DNA of 64,000 bases from Arthrospira sp. PCC 9108 (GCA_016745315.1 CP066886.1:558001-622000), one strand, 5' to 3'. Numbered from the stretch's first letter, positions 29,077-40,078 are shown. Notes: generated by a model from the letters alone, not told the origin. Made by a program: numbers and translations.

Positions 29077-30153
29077 ATGGCTATCCCTGTGGGAATACGA
29101 ACCCTTATAGCTGTAATAGGGCTGTGTGTGGGGATATTGCTGACATCATGTAGCCTTCCGCAAGTCTCGGCAGCGAACCGAATGTTCTTAGATTTATCCC
29201 TAGAGTTTGTGGGTGAGTACGAACTACCAGAGTCTCAAAGGCTGTCAGATTTGACCTATGAGATTACCGGATATGGTGAACCGACCGATGGAGGTATTCG
29301 CTTCTATGGACTAGGGGAGTCCGAAGGCGAAAGCGACCCGACAGAATTATATACCCTGGGTTGGGAGTTTGCTGGTGGGAACAAATCGGCAGATATTGCT
29401 AAGATTGGGATTAAGGAGAGCATCAAATTAAGCGATCGCCCTAGGGAAGCGCGCAGCATCGCCTTTTCCCCGCGCAAGTCGCTGTTTATCGCCACAGATA
29501 ACTCCCACATCGGGGAATATGACCTAGAAACGGGGGAACTAAAAAATACCGTGCCACTACCTCCGAGCTATGTGTTGAAGGAGGATGAGACCAAACCCCC
29601 CCAAGGCTTACAACCGGAGTTAGGCATAAAGTCTCTAGCCATAGCGCCTGATGGTTTTAGTGCGGGTGGGATGGACCCATTTAGGTTGTTTGTCGCACCA
29701 TACGCATCACTAAAGCAGGATCTAGATAGCGGTGCGGGGAAAGTGCGAATATTGCATTATGTGATAGCCGATCGCGCTTCGTTTTTAGTGTCGGAAAATC
29801 TGTATAATTTTGATGAAGATGCCCAGGGAAGGGAGTTAGCCGGACTGGTGGCTCTAAACCGGGGAGGTTCATTTCTGAGTTTAGAGCGATCGGCGAGTGG
29901 TATGGGTGCGGGAATTTATCAAGTGTTTAGTGGAGACGCAACAGATACCTCCCGCATTGCTAGTTTACGCGGTAAATTAACTAAGGTTCAATCTTTGCGA
30001 AAACAACTGCTTTTAAACCTCCCAGAATTAGGAATTAATGCTCAAGTTACTGGTATGACTTTAGGACCCCGGCTTCCTGACGGTGGACAGAGTTTAGTGG
30101 TAATTAGAGATAACCCTCCGGGTTTATTGATTTTTCGCCTGACCGGAATTTAA
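29077..30153 (+). CDS. Esterase-like/phytase-like beta-propeller lipoprotein
   Basis: From ATG 29077 the 358-residue product starts with a lipoprotein signal (LIAVIGLCVGILLTSC). The remainder looks like the phytase-like domain family (PF13449 type). It has a conserved opening (VGEYELPESQRLSDLTYE) with repeated beta-blade segments (EARSIAFSPRKSLFIATDN, GIKSLAIAPDG, GLVALNRGGSFLSLER) and a final ENPPGLLIFRL-like strand (RDNPPGLLIF). It is probably a periplasmic or surface propeller, but no substrate can be assigned. GTG 29008 is an alternative start. Confidence 0.72.
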   Translation: MAIPVGIRTLIAVIGLCVGILLTSCSLPQVSAANRMFLDLSLEFVGEYELPESQRLSDLTYEITGYGEPTDGGIRFYGLGESEGESDPTELYTLGWEFAGGNKSADIAKIGIKESIKLSDRPREARSIAFSPRKSLFIATDNSHIGEYDLETGELKNTVPLPPSYVLKEDETKPPQGLQPELGIKSLAIAPDGFSAGGMDPFRLFVAPYASLKQDLDSGAGKVRILHYVIADRASFLVSENLYNFDEDAQGRELAGLVALNRGGSFLSLERSASGMGAGIYQVFSGDATDTSRIASLRGKLTKVQSLRKQLLLNLPELGINAQVTGMTLGPRLPDGGQSLVVIRDNPPGLLIFRLTGI

Positions 30154-30326
30154 GGGATAATTGAGGATGGACAATTTTGGTCAATCATTGAGGTTGGGGG
30201 TGCTACGGGCATTTTCTCCGCCCCCATGGTTAGCCAGCTTTGTCCTGCCTAGAACTGTGTACGCAATTGTTGTATCCTACAGAATCGAGAAAGAATTGTT
30301 AGGAAATCATATTTATTGGCGCTATT

Positions 30327-30923
30327 ATGACACACGCTACAGATATTCTGACCCTAGGGCGTTGGTTGGCTTCCGACTTCAGCAACCAACCCCAAGCCTT
30401 TGAAAATCCGCCATTTTTCGCTCATATTCGGGTCTGTATGCGTCCCCTGCCGTGGGAACTTCTCAATGGGTTGAGTTTGTATCTGGAACAGGCCTATGAT
30501 ATTAACCTGAAACAACCTTACCGGGTGCGGGTGCTGAAGTTAATCCCTGTAGATGATCATATCGAAATCGAGAACTATGAGATTGATGGTCAGGAGGAGT
30601 TTTATGGGGCTTCTAGGGAAGTCGATCGCCTGAAAGCCTTAAAGAGGGAACAACTGAATAAACGATGCGGCTGTACTTTTATCACCCACTGGACGGGAAA
30701 GGGATTTAAGGGAGTGGTGGAACCGGGGAAAGGCTGTATGGTAGAACGGAAGGGGAAACTGACTTATTTGGATAGTAGTTTTGAAATAGACGGCGATCGC
30801 TTTATTAGCCATGATCGTGGTATGGACCCAGAAACCGATGAGCATATCTGGGGTGCGGTAGCTGGACCTTTTGAGTTTGTGCGCTGGGCGAGTTTTGCTG
30901 ATGAGGTGAAGTTAGGGGAATAA
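30327..30923 (+). CDS. cpcT: Chromophore lyase CpcT/CpeT
   Basis: Phycobiliprotein lyase of 198 residues that attaches phycocyanobilin to the beta subunit of phycocyanin (Cys-153 type site in characterised CpcT). Family blocks are LTLGRWLASDFSNQPQA, FAHIRVCMRPLPW, YRVRVLKL and the Cys-rich centre NKRCGCTFITHW followed by GKGCMVERKG. The C-terminal DRGMDPETDEHIWGAVAGPF is characteristic. ATG 30327 gives the standard length. A 72-base gap separates it from sqdB, so co-transcription is possible. Confidence 0.9.
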   Translation: MTHATDILTLGRWLASDFSNQPQAFENPPFFAHIRVCMRPLPWELLNGLSLYLEQAYDINLKQPYRVRVLKLIPVDDHIEIENYEIDGQEEFYGASREVDRLKALKREQLNKRCGCTFITHWTGKGFKGVVEPGKGCMVERKGKLTYLDSSFEIDGDRFISHDRGMDPETDEHIWGAVAGPFEFVRWASFADEVKLGE

Positions 30924-30989
30924 TGGTTTCTAGGGGGACCAATTGCTGATAAATTAACCTAAGTATCAACAAATACAAAATTTCACTGA

Positions 30990-32171
<1,182 letters not shown>

Positions 32172-32179
32172 TCGATTTT

Positions 32180-32212
32180 CCCCGCTTTGTCTCCCCAGAG
32201 AGATAGGCGGGG
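32180..32212 (+). terminator. Possible sqdB terminator hairpin
   Basis: CCCCGC (32180-32185) pairs with GCGGGG (32207-32212) eight bases after the sqdB stop. There is no T-run, so efficiency is doubtful. Confidence 0.4.
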
Positions 32213-32264
32213 TATCTGATGATTAGCCATGGATAATAAATAATTAACTCCCGGAAATTATAAT

Positions 32265-33103
32265 ATGTTTATATGTCCGGTTTGTGGATATAAATATTTG
32301 CAAAATATTCCGAGAAATTGTGAGGTTTGTAACTGGAATTTAGAGTTAACAGAAATTCATCCCGAACAACTAGATTGGGCGATAGAAACATGGAAAAACC
32401 TAGGTGATTTGCAGGGAAAACGCAAGAGAAAGCGGGTAACGGTAGCGGATTTGTTACCCAAAATAAATGCCATTGAGTCGGAACTGACAGCGGCGAAAAT
32501 TGAGCGAGAAAATCTGAGGAATCAACTAGATTGGGTCTTGTATTATATCGAAACCATTAATCCTGAACAGGTGACAGAAACCCTGTCAAAAATGCGGATA
32601 TGGTTAGAAGATAATCACGCGGAAAATCCCCCCTGTCTGAGGTGGGTATGGACTATACAGGATTAATGGAATTATTGGCGGCGGAAGATTGGAAAACGGC
32701 TGATGAGTATACTTGGCAGATTATCTTATATCTGACGGGAAGGGAACAAATGGGATGGTTAAATGTGGAAGATATTGATAATTTTCCGCTGACGGATTTA
32801 GGGACAATTGATTATTTGTGGGATTATTATAGTAGTGGATTGTTTGGGTTAACGATTCAACAGCAAATCTGGGAGAGTGTAGAGTCGGATTATACTAAAT
32901 TTTGCGATCGCATTGGATGGCGAGAGGGTAGTTGGAAATATTATGATGAACTAATCTTTAACCTAAACGCCCCCAAGGGACATTTACCAGTAATTCCTTG
33001 GCGGCGGCGGTCCTGCTACGGCGTAGGAATAGCCACCGCCTCCGAGATTTTATCGTCATTTATCCAGAGACTCTTAGCAGCCACCACTGACGGGAGGAAT
33101 TAA
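32265..33103 (+). pseudogene. Zinc-ribbon/coiled-coil/GUN4-domain protein, frameshifted
   Basis: Two overlapping frames make one protein. Frame one (32265-32666) has a rubredoxin-like zinc ribbon (CPVCGYKYL, then CEVCNWNLEL) and a coiled coil with KIERENLRNQL. Frame two (to 33103) is a GUN4 domain (LLAAEDWKTADEYTWQIIL, then LTIQQQIWES, RIGWREGSWKYYD and APKGHLP). GUN4 domains bind Mg-porphyrins, and the stand-alone Gun4 stimulates Mg-chelatase. Adding one C to CCCCCC at 32628-32633 gives ENPPLSEVGMDYTGL and joins the frames. The 3' end overlaps the convergent moaD by 30 bases. If the frameshift is a sequencing error the protein is about 279 residues. Confidence 0.8.
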
Positions 33104-33352
33104 AACCACCTCATCTCCGTCTTTTAGGTAGGTGTCTGGATTGACAAACTCCAGGTTAACCCCAAACCGAGTTAAATCCCGCCATTGTTGCAATTGGGGA
33201 TATTCGCTAATCGCTACATCAAGGATATGAGATACAGGGGTTTGGGGTGCGAGTTGCAAGACCAACTCAGGGACTCCATAGGCTTCCTGAAAAGCCGCGA
33301 ATAGTTTAACCGTCACTGTAACCGAGGGATGGGACATCAAATCTTCAATCAT
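33074..33352 (-). CDS. moaD: MoaD/ThiS family sulfur carrier protein
   Basis: A 92-residue ubiquitin-fold protein, the likely small subunit of molybdopterin synthase, which carries sulfur as a C-terminal thiocarboxylate. The fold is clear (VTVKLFAAFQEAYG, then YLKDGDEVVLIPPVSGG). The normal end is Gly-Gly; here a Cys codon follows, giving SGGC, which would need trimming before activation. An internal ATG (33337, MSHPSVTV) is an alternative start. It is convergent with the GUN4 gene. The larger moaE partner is not in the window. Confidence 0.82.
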   Translation of the reverse strand: MIEDLMSHPSVTVTVKLFAAFQEAYGVPELVLQLAPQTPVSHILDVAISEYPQLQQWRDLTRFGVNLEFVNPDTYLKDGDEVVLIPPVSGGC

Positions 33353-33553
33353 GAAAAACCCGTCAACACCAAGCTATCAGACGTTTACAGCCTTATTGAT
33401 AAGCCGAGATTAGCATATTGGTTGTAAATTTCTGAAGCAGATGATAATTGATTTACACATCATAGACTATAATCTATAGCAAATCTAAAGAGAAGATAAA
33501 ATCTCCCTTTGAGTGGAGAACGGATTTTAGCAATTTATCCCAATCTTTCAGTT

Positions 33554-35389
33554 ATGACTGAATTTTTCCTGCAAAACATTTGGTGGATTCCCTGCTATCC
33601 CTTTTTGGGGGCGCTACTATCAATTCCCTGGTCTCCAGGAATTATCCGCAAAACCGGACCGAGACCCGCAGGATATATAAATATCCTGATGACCCTGATG
33701 GCTTTTGTACATGGCTTAATCGCTTTGAGCGGAATGTGGGGTCAACCTGGCTATGAGATGGTGATTCCGTGGCTACAGGTGGCGGATCTGGATTTTTCGA
33801 TTCCCTTAGAAATCTCAGTGACAACCATTGGCGCTACTTTGGTAATTACTGGGCTGAATTGCCTAGCCCAAATTTACGCTGTGGGCTATCTGGAGATGGA
33901 TTGGGGTTGGGCGAGGTTTTACTCGCTGATGGCATTATTTGAAGCTGGACTCGCCGCCCTGGTGTTGTGCAATTCCCTGTTTTTCAGTTATATCGTCTTG
34001 GAAATTCTCACCCTGGGGACTTATTTATTGGTGGGTTTCTGGTTTAATCAGTCCCTGGTGGTAACTGGGGCGCGAGATGCTTTTCTGACTAAACGGGTGG
34101 GGGATTTATTCCTGTTGATGGGGGTGGTTTCCCTGTATCCCCTGGCGGGAAGTTGGAATTTTTCGGAATTAGCAACATGGGCGGAAACTGCAACGGTTAA
34201 CCCCACTGTTGCGACTCTGTTAGGGTTGGCTTTGTTGGCGGGTCCGTTGGGTAAGTGCGCCCAGTTTCCTCTGCATTTATGGCTTGATGAGGCTATGGAA
34301 GGCCCCCTTCCTAGTACCATCCTACGGAATGCGGTAGTTGTCTGTTGCGGCGCTTGGGTATTAATTAAGGTGTTTCCGGTGATTTCCCTGTCTCCGGTGG
34401 CGGTGTCTGTAGCAGTGTTTATCGGTTTGGCTACGGCTGTGGGTGCCAGTGCGATCGCTATTGCTCAAATTGATGTCAAACGGGCGGTTTCCTATTCGGT
34501 TAGCTCATACATGGGGATAACTTTTATTGCTGTCGCAACCGGACAAACTCAGGCGGCGTTATTACTGCTGTTGACTTACTCCATGGCGATGGCATTATTA
34601 GTGATGACCAGCGGCGGAATTATCCTCAATAATATTACCCAAGATTTAACTCAATATGGGGGGCTGTGGTCGCGCCGCCCGATTTCGGGTATTTGTTTTA
34701 TTGTGGGGATTATGGCTTTGGTCGCTGTGCCGCCATTTGGTGGTTTTTGGACGATGTTGGAGTTGACACAAAATCTGTGGATCAGTCAACCGGCGATCGC
34801 CATTACTTTATTGGTAATCAACGCTTTAACTGCTTTTAGTCTCACCCGTGAGTTTGGCTTGATTTTTGCGGGACCCCCTAAACAGATGACTATTAGATCA
34901 CCAGAGGGACTCTGGGCTTTAGTGCTACCGATGACCGTTTTAATGGGTTTTTGTCTACATATTCCCCTGTTGTTGAAGGCTTGGGGAGTCCTACCCAGTT
35001 GGGAGGGTATTAACCTCACTGTAGCCACATTGCTGATAGCTTCTAGTGCGATCGGTATTGGACTAGCTACCTGGATTTATGTATTTAACGGTATTGAGAA
35101 ACCCGTTAAATTATGGTCTAAATCAGTTCAGGACTTTTTCGCTTACGATTTCTACACCGCTAAACTGTATCGATTAACCATCATTTCCGCCGTCGCCTTC
35201 ATCTCCAAAATTATTGATTGGATAGATAGATTTATTGTCGATGGCTTCGTTAATTTAGTCGGTCTAGCCACAGTTTTTAGTGGACAAAGCCTGAAATATA
35301 ACGTTTCGGGACAAACTCAATTTTATGCCCTCACTATTGTAATCGGCATTACTCTCCTGTTAAGTTTGTTATCCCTTGGTTTGTTCTAA
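33554..35389 (+). CDS. NDH-1 subunit NdhF of the CO2-uptake type (NdhF3/F4)
   Basis: Large antiporter-like membrane subunit of the NDH-1 complex in thylakoids. The protein is about 611 residues, hydrophobic throughout, with the proton-channel helix signatures LLAGPLGKCAQFPLHLWLDE and AIAIAQIDVKRAVSYSVSSY. The MEGPLPSTIL segment is typical of the group. Its direct linkage to ndhD and a CO2-hydration gene identifies a specialised CO2-uptake complex rather than the respiratory NdhF1 form. ATG 33554 is preferred over TTG 33509. It is the first gene of a three-gene operon. Confidence 0.88.
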   Translation: MTEFFLQNIWWIPCYPFLGALLSIPWSPGIIRKTGPRPAGYINILMTLMAFVHGLIALSGMWGQPGYEMVIPWLQVADLDFSIPLEISVTTIGATLVITGLNCLAQIYAVGYLEMDWGWARFYSLMALFEAGLAALVLCNSLFFSYIVLEILTLGTYLLVGFWFNQSLVVTGARDAFLTKRVGDLFLLMGVVSLYPLAGSWNFSELATWAETATVNPTVATLLGLALLAGPLGKCAQFPLHLWLDEAMEGPLPSTILRNAVVVCCGAWVLIKVFPVISLSPVAVSVAVFIGLATAVGASAIAIAQIDVKRAVSYSVSSYMGITFIAVATGQTQAALLLLLTYSMAMALLVMTSGGIILNNITQDLTQYGGLWSRRPISGICFIVGIMALVAVPPFGGFWTMLELTQNLWISQPAIAITLLVINALTAFSLTREFGLIFAGPPKQMTIRSPEGLWALVLPMTVLMGFCLHIPLLLKAWGVLPSWEGINLTVATLLIASSAIGIGLATWIYVFNGIEKPVKLWSKSVQDFFAYDFYTAKLYRLTIISAVAFISKIIDWIDRFIVDGFVNLVGLATVFSGQSLKYNVSGQTQFYALTIVIGITLLLSLLSLGLF

Positions 35390-35410
35390 GTCCCTCACAG
35401 ATGGTCAATC

Positions 35411-36921
35411 ATGCTTAGTTTGTTAATTGCAATTCCCCTAGTTGGTAGCCTCTTAATCGGCTTGCTCCCCCCTTCCTTTACCCCCCACCGGATTCGGTTG
35501 ATCGCCTTGGCTGTTATGGCATTAACGGGGCTGTGGACGCTGAAATTAACCTTAGATTTCGACCTAGATAATCCTGGTTTTCAGTGGGAAGAATATCTCC
35601 CCTGGATTCCCCAATTAGGGTTATCCTATAGTTTGGGAATGGATGGCTTATCTTTACCTCTGGTAGGGTTAAGCGCCATTTTAACCCCTATGGCGATCGC
35701 CAGTAGTCGCCCCGACATGAATCGCCCCCGTCTTTACTACTCCATGATTTTGTTAGTAAATGCGGCGATCGCTGGTGCTTTTCTCTCCCAAAATCTCCTG
35801 CTGTTTGTGCTGTTTTATGAATTGGAACTCATCCCCATTTATCTATTAATTAGCATTTGGGGCGGCGAAAAACGCAGCTATGCAGCGATGAAGTTCCTAA
35901 TTTATACCGCCGTATCAGGAATTTTGATTTTGGCAGCTTTCCTGGGTATGGCTTGGTTAAGTGGGTCAGGAAGTTTTGATTTTGGTGCCATTCAAACTCA
36001 GAATTTATCAGCAATTAGCCAACTGGTATTGATGGTAATTCTACTAATTGGATTTGGTATTAAAATTCCTCTAGTTCCCTTCCATACCTGGCTACCTGAT
36101 GCTTATGTAGAATCTTCCGCCCCCGTCACCATTTTACTAGGAGGTTTATTAGCAAAACTGGGAACCTATGGGTTAATTAGATTTGGCTTACAACTCTTCC
36201 CAGAAACCTGGAAAATTATCGCCCCGAATTATCCATTATCGCCGTCTTTAGCGTCATGTATGGGGCTTTAACCGCCATTTCCCAACAAGATATCAAGCGC
36301 ATGGTTGCCTATAGTTCCATCGGTCACATGGGTTATATTATCGTCGCTATGGCGGCGGGAACCGAAGTTAGTCTGATTGGCGCTATTTCCCAAATGGTCG
36401 CCCATGGGTTGATTTTAGCTATTCTATTCCACTTGGTGGGAATAGTTGAAGTCAAAGTGGGAACTAGGGATTTAAAACTCTTAAATGGCTTAATGAACCC
36501 CATTCGTGGTTTACCCCTCACCAGCGCCTTATTAATTATGGCAGGAATGGCGAGTGCGGGTATTCCTGGCTTAGTGGGATTTGTGGCAGAATTTCTGGTT
36601 TTTCAAGGCACTTTTACCGTCTTCCCCATTCAGAGTTTACTCTGTATTATTGCCTCTGGTTTAACCGCTGTTTATTTTGTGATTTTGCTCAACCGCACTT
36701 GTTTTGGTAAGCTAGACAATGAGTTAGCCTATTATCCAAAAGTTGCCTTTTCTGAACAAGCACCAGCTTTGATTTTAGCCCTGTTAATTCTGTTCCTAGG
36801 TGTGCAACCTAGTTGGTTATTACGCTGGTGTGAACCCACAGCTAAACAAATGGCAATGGAGTTGAGTATTCATCCCGTGCAACAGGTAGCAATTCAACCG
36901 GAAAATCCCTCTGGTTTATGA
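35411..36921 (+). pseudogene. NDH-1 subunit NdhD of the CO2-uptake type (NdhD3/D4), frameshifted
   Basis: Proton-pumping membrane subunit of about 503 residues in two frames (35411-36271 and 36256-36921). The first contains the entry helices and VPFHTWLPDAYVESSAPVTI. The second starts inside the conserved block MYGALTAISQQDIKRMVAYS. Inserting one C in GCCCCG at 36222-36225 gives APELSIIAVFSVMYGAL, the family sequence, so a single missing base separates it from an intact gene. It lies 21 bases after ndhF and 36 bases before the CO2 hydration gene. An actual null would abolish this complex. Confidence 0.88.
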
Positions 36922-36957
36922 TTCTTTATCCCGCCGTTTAGTTAATTACTGTTGATT

Positions 36958-38262
36958 ATGACAACCAGTTTCATGCAATCAGAAAAAACCCCCACTAAAT
37001 TACCTCCTTCTCAACATGAGTTTGCTGAGATTATTCATCGCTTAGAGGCGGGAGGTGCTATGCTACCGGATACCCCCGAAAATTTGATGCAAATTATCGG
37101 CATTTATAAGGCTTATGCGGTGCCCATGGATTTCTATTGGCGCGATTTGTTGTATATTGCTGAACGGGTGTTTTTAAATCCGTTGCCGTTTTTTAAATAC
37201 TTTTTACCCCAGGAATATTTAGACCTGCATAACCATTATGCGGGGGATGATGCGGATTTAAGGATTTGGCGCGGAGAAGCGATCGCACACCCGGAATTAT
37301 TGGCATTTATGCAGAAAGGGGAAACCCGAAAAATGCCCAAACTTCTGCATCATTTATGGCACGATCGCGTTAATATGGAATTTGCCGAAGCCTGTATGCA
37401 AGCCATGTTTTGGCATCGAGAAATGGGCGGCAGATTTGACAGTTATTTAGACACAGACGAATATAAAGCCAATGCTGACCGGGCTATCCGCGCCTATTTC
37501 CGCAAAAACCCAGTTATGTTGGGTTTATATCAACTGTTCCCGGATATGTTCTTAGAACAGGTCAGGCAACTTTCCTATTATAGCAATTTAGGGCTATTTT
37601 GGGAAGTCATGGCTCCCGTATTTTTTGAAATGAGCGATCGCTATGATGAGGGGACAATGACCACCGTACCCGAGGCGATGAATTTCCTAGTTAATGGCAT
37701 TTTTGCGATCGCAGGTCGCCCTATTTATCATCATGTTTATATTGATGGCGAATGTTATGAAATCGTCCCCAAATCCAAAGGTTTTATGTGGCTCTATGAA
37801 GCCGCCTTACCCTATGTAGAAGCCGTTTTTTATCGCACCGCACCTTTCCGGGGTACTAAGTCCTACAACGCCCAAGCCCAACAGGTTCCTGATGACCAGA
37901 AGGATTTTCATTATGGTATTCTTTACGCCGATATTTTCCCAGTGGGTACCGCTGGAATACCACCAACTTTATTAATGCAGGATATGTATCACTTCTTACC
38001 TCCCTACTTGGTGGATTATTACCAGAAATATTGCCGAGGTGAGGATGATATGTTGATTCAGTTGGCTAACACTTTTCAGCGTTCCATGTATTGCGTCACA
38101 TCAGCCGTTATTCAGGCTTTAAGGACGGCTTTACTATATCCCCTTGATGACCCCAACCCCCGCCACCTAGAAGCCAACAGAGCCTTTTTTGAGGCGCAAA
38201 TGGATCGATTTAAACGCCCCGAAGCACGGTTAAGGAATATTCAAACTCCCAATTACCGTTAA
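36958..38262 (+). CDS. CO2 hydration protein (CupA/CupB, ChpX/ChpY family)
   Basis: Peripheral subunit of the specialised NDH-1 complex that converts CO2 to bicarbonate at the thylakoid. The 434-residue soluble protein has the family blocks FFKYFLPQEYLDLHNHYAGD, KLLHHLWHDRVNMEFAEACM, SYNAQAQQVP and GIPPTLLMQDMYHFLPPYL. The His/Asp/Cys-rich character fits a metal (zinc) site. No cupS-like gene or ndhR/cmpR regulator is adjacent, which leans toward the constitutive NdhF4/D4/CupB form; this is inference. ATG 36958 is preferred over a TTG at 36952. Confidence 0.9.
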   Translation: MTTSFMQSEKTPTKLPPSQHEFAEIIHRLEAGGAMLPDTPENLMQIIGIYKAYAVPMDFYWRDLLYIAERVFLNPLPFFKYFLPQEYLDLHNHYAGDDADLRIWRGEAIAHPELLAFMQKGETRKMPKLLHHLWHDRVNMEFAEACMQAMFWHREMGGRFDSYLDTDEYKANADRAIRAYFRKNPVMLGLYQLFPDMFLEQVRQLSYYSNLGLFWEVMAPVFFEMSDRYDEGTMTTVPEAMNFLVNGIFAIAGRPIYHHVYIDGECYEIVPKSKGFMWLYEAALPYVEAVFYRTAPFRGTKSYNAQAQQVPDDQKDFHYGILYADIFPVGTAGIPPTLLMQDMYHFLPPYLVDYYQKYCRGEDDMLIQLANTFQRSMYCVTSAVIQALRTALLYPLDDPNPRHLEANRAFFEAQMDRFKRPEARLRNIQTPNYR

Positions 38263-38278
38263 GCTAAATTCCCCGTAG

Positions 38279-38336
38279 GGTGCGTCATAGCCCAGGCTAT
38301 ATAAATCTCAACCCGATAATTTGGGGATGACGCACC
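38279..38336. repeat. GGTGCGTCA palindromic dispersed repeat, copy 2
   Basis: GGTGCGTCA (38279-38287) and TGACGCACC (38328-38336) form a nine-bp inverted repeat around a 40-base spacer in the intergenic DNA after the CO2 hydration gene. It has the same ends and nearly the same spacing as the copy at 14530-14592, but a different centre. Confidence 0.7.
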
Positions 38337-38378
38337 ACCGCAGCCGTAGGGTTTAATTACCCAGAAAAGTTAATGGCA

Positions 38379-38810
38379 TTAGGTTTGATGAAGTAATAAT
38401 ACCGCACATTCAGCCAACCTAGCGACTTGTTCTGCGACCGAACCCATTAACACCCGTTTAACGCCAGTATAGCCGTGAGTAGGCATAACAATTAACTCTA
38501 TATTTTGAGCTTTAGCATAATCGACAATTTCATGGCTAGGTGTACCAATTAAAACGGTGACTGTTGCGCCATCAAATCCTCTTTTGATCAACTCAGCTTT
38601 CAAAGCCTCTTCCGCGTGTTTTTGGCGAGACTCAGGACTAACTGATTCCCACATGGAGCCAGGTTCTGCGGGATGTAATTCATGCAAAATATGGATAATA
38701 TGGAGTTGCGATATATGGGGGACAAACTCTCGCGCTGGGGATAAAGCAGCAAAAGAAAGTTCAGAGAAATCGATAGGGACTAATACGGCATTTTTATTAA
38801 ACCAACTCAT
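38379..38810 (-). CDS. Universal stress protein, UspA family
   Basis: A 143-residue single Usp domain. The opening strand VLVPIDFSELSFAAL and the nucleotide-binding signature MPTHGYTGVKRVLMGSVAEQ (G-x2-G-x9-G-S pattern) indicate an ATP-binding type. It is cytoplasmic. Its ATG overlaps the TGA stop of the upstream YihY gene by one base (TGATG), so the two are translationally coupled. The role of that coupling is unknown, but membrane-stress sensing is a reasonable guess. Confidence 0.93.
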   Translation of the reverse strand: MSWFNKNAVLVPIDFSELSFAALSPAREFVPHISQLHIIHILHELHPAEPGSMWESVSPESRQKHAEEALKAELIKRGFDGATVTVLIGTPSHEIVDYAKAQNIELIVMPTHGYTGVKRVLMGSVAEQVARLAECAVLLLHQT

Positions 38811-40078
38811 CAGCGACTATCCTTTTGTGTTTTTCTACGACGAATTTCATCACCTACTGTAGCATTTAATTGTGCCCCCATAAGCACTACTAAGGAACTA
38901 ATGTTTAACCATAACAGGAGAACAATAAAAGTGCCGATCGCCCCATAGATAAGATTATAATACTCAGACTGGTAAACATACCAGCGAAATAAATTAGAGA
39001 TTAAAGCCCAAAAAATCGCGGCTAGAATTGAGCCAGGAATTAGGGGAGTTTTAGGCTTTCTGTAACTAGGACCATAACGATAGATAAAAGCAAAGTTAGT
39101 GGAGACAATGCCGAGGGTAATTGGCCATTGTAGACGATTCCAAGTATCCAATAATGTTGATTGAAGCAAACAATCTTGGACAGGTTCTTGAGCCAAACAC
39201 ATATCAATTTTATCTAGGGGACAATTACCAACTGTTTCTAAGATGCAACTTTTGCGGGCGATAATTTCCACCAAAAAATCACTAATAAACACGGCTCCTA
39301 ATGCCATAATTAATAGTAATAATGTCCCCAAAGTTAAGGCGATCGCAATTAATTTAGACTTCCAAAAAGGTCTGATTTTTTCTTGGGGTACTTGATGAAT
39401 CCTATTTAAGGCTTCCATAGCGGAACTAATCACCCCAGAAAACAGCCAAATAGAAATAATAAAACTAAAGGAGAATAATCTAGGGCTAAGACTTCTGCCA
39501 GATTGGCTCATAGTTGCCCCAATCAATTTTTGGACTTGTTCTGGTACTACTTCCCCTAACAAATTCGCCATTTCCAATAGGGTAGATTGTAGAGATTCAT
39601 TGGAACCAATAGCGGCTAACAGAGCTAAAAGCGCGGGAACCAGTGCTAGGGTAGAGTGATAAGCCATTTCGGCAGACAAACCGTATAACCGTTGTTGAAC
39701 AGTACGAACTCCTAAACTATGAAAAGTTTGCCAATTGAGGTAGGTAAAGAATAGAACAAAATCCACCACGCGCTTTTTGATTTGACGACCTAGCCACCAT
39801 AGGCATTTGAAAAGGATAATCAGCAGATCGGCGGTTTTGGCAGCTACCCAGTCGAACCCCAGACACCATGCTTTACGGTTGAGTATCCATAGGGTTTTCA
39901 ATCCCTGTAGCAGGGTTAACAGCAGCTTCCATAGCAGGTGTAGGAGTGTTAATAACAGGTTAACTATAATTTCAGCAGCATAGTCTATGATCTGGTTAAG
40001 GCTTGGCAGCTTTAACCGACAGTGCAATATTGCCCTATTTAGGTGATATAAAAATTGACAGGGCAATGCGAGTAGCAT
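38810..40078 (-). CDS. YihY/BrkB family inner-membrane protein
   Basis: A 422-residue protein with a hydrophobic/amphipathic N-terminal extension of about 100 residues before the YihY core. Landmarks are MAYHSTLALVPALLALLAAI, a long cytoplasmic segment with TMSQSGRSLS, and the late membrane block LIPGSILAAIFWALISNLFR followed by YGAIGTFIVLLLWL. YihY/BrkB proteins are polytopic and of uncertain function (the ribonuclease BN name is obsolete). The C-terminus is basic (RRRKTQKDSR). It is upstream of and coupled to uspA. Confidence 0.88.
   Translation of the reverse strand: MLLALPCQFLYHLNRAILHCRLKLPSLNQIIDYAAEIIVNLLLTLLHLLWKLLLTLLQGLKTLWILNRKAWCLGFDWVAAKTADLLIILFKCLWWLGRQIKKRVVDFVLFFTYLNWQTFHSLGVRTVQQRLYGLSAEMAYHSTLALVPALLALLAAIGSNESLQSTLLEMANLLGEVVPEQVQKLIGATMSQSGRSLSPRLFSFSFIISIWLFSGVISSAMEALNRIHQVPQEKIRPFWKSKLIAIALTLGTLLLLIMALGAVFISDFLVEIIARKSCILETVGNCPLDKIDMCLAQEPVQDCLLQSTLLDTWNRLQWPITLGIVSTNFAFIYRYGPSYRKPKTPLIPGSILAAIFWALISNLFRWYVYQSEYYNLIYGAIGTFIVLLLWLNISSLVVLMGAQLNATVGDEIRRRKTQKDSR

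Noticed and set aside
30161-30403. 80-codon open frame before cpcT
   Set aside because: It overlaps the start of the well-supported cpcT in another frame and has no recognisable features.
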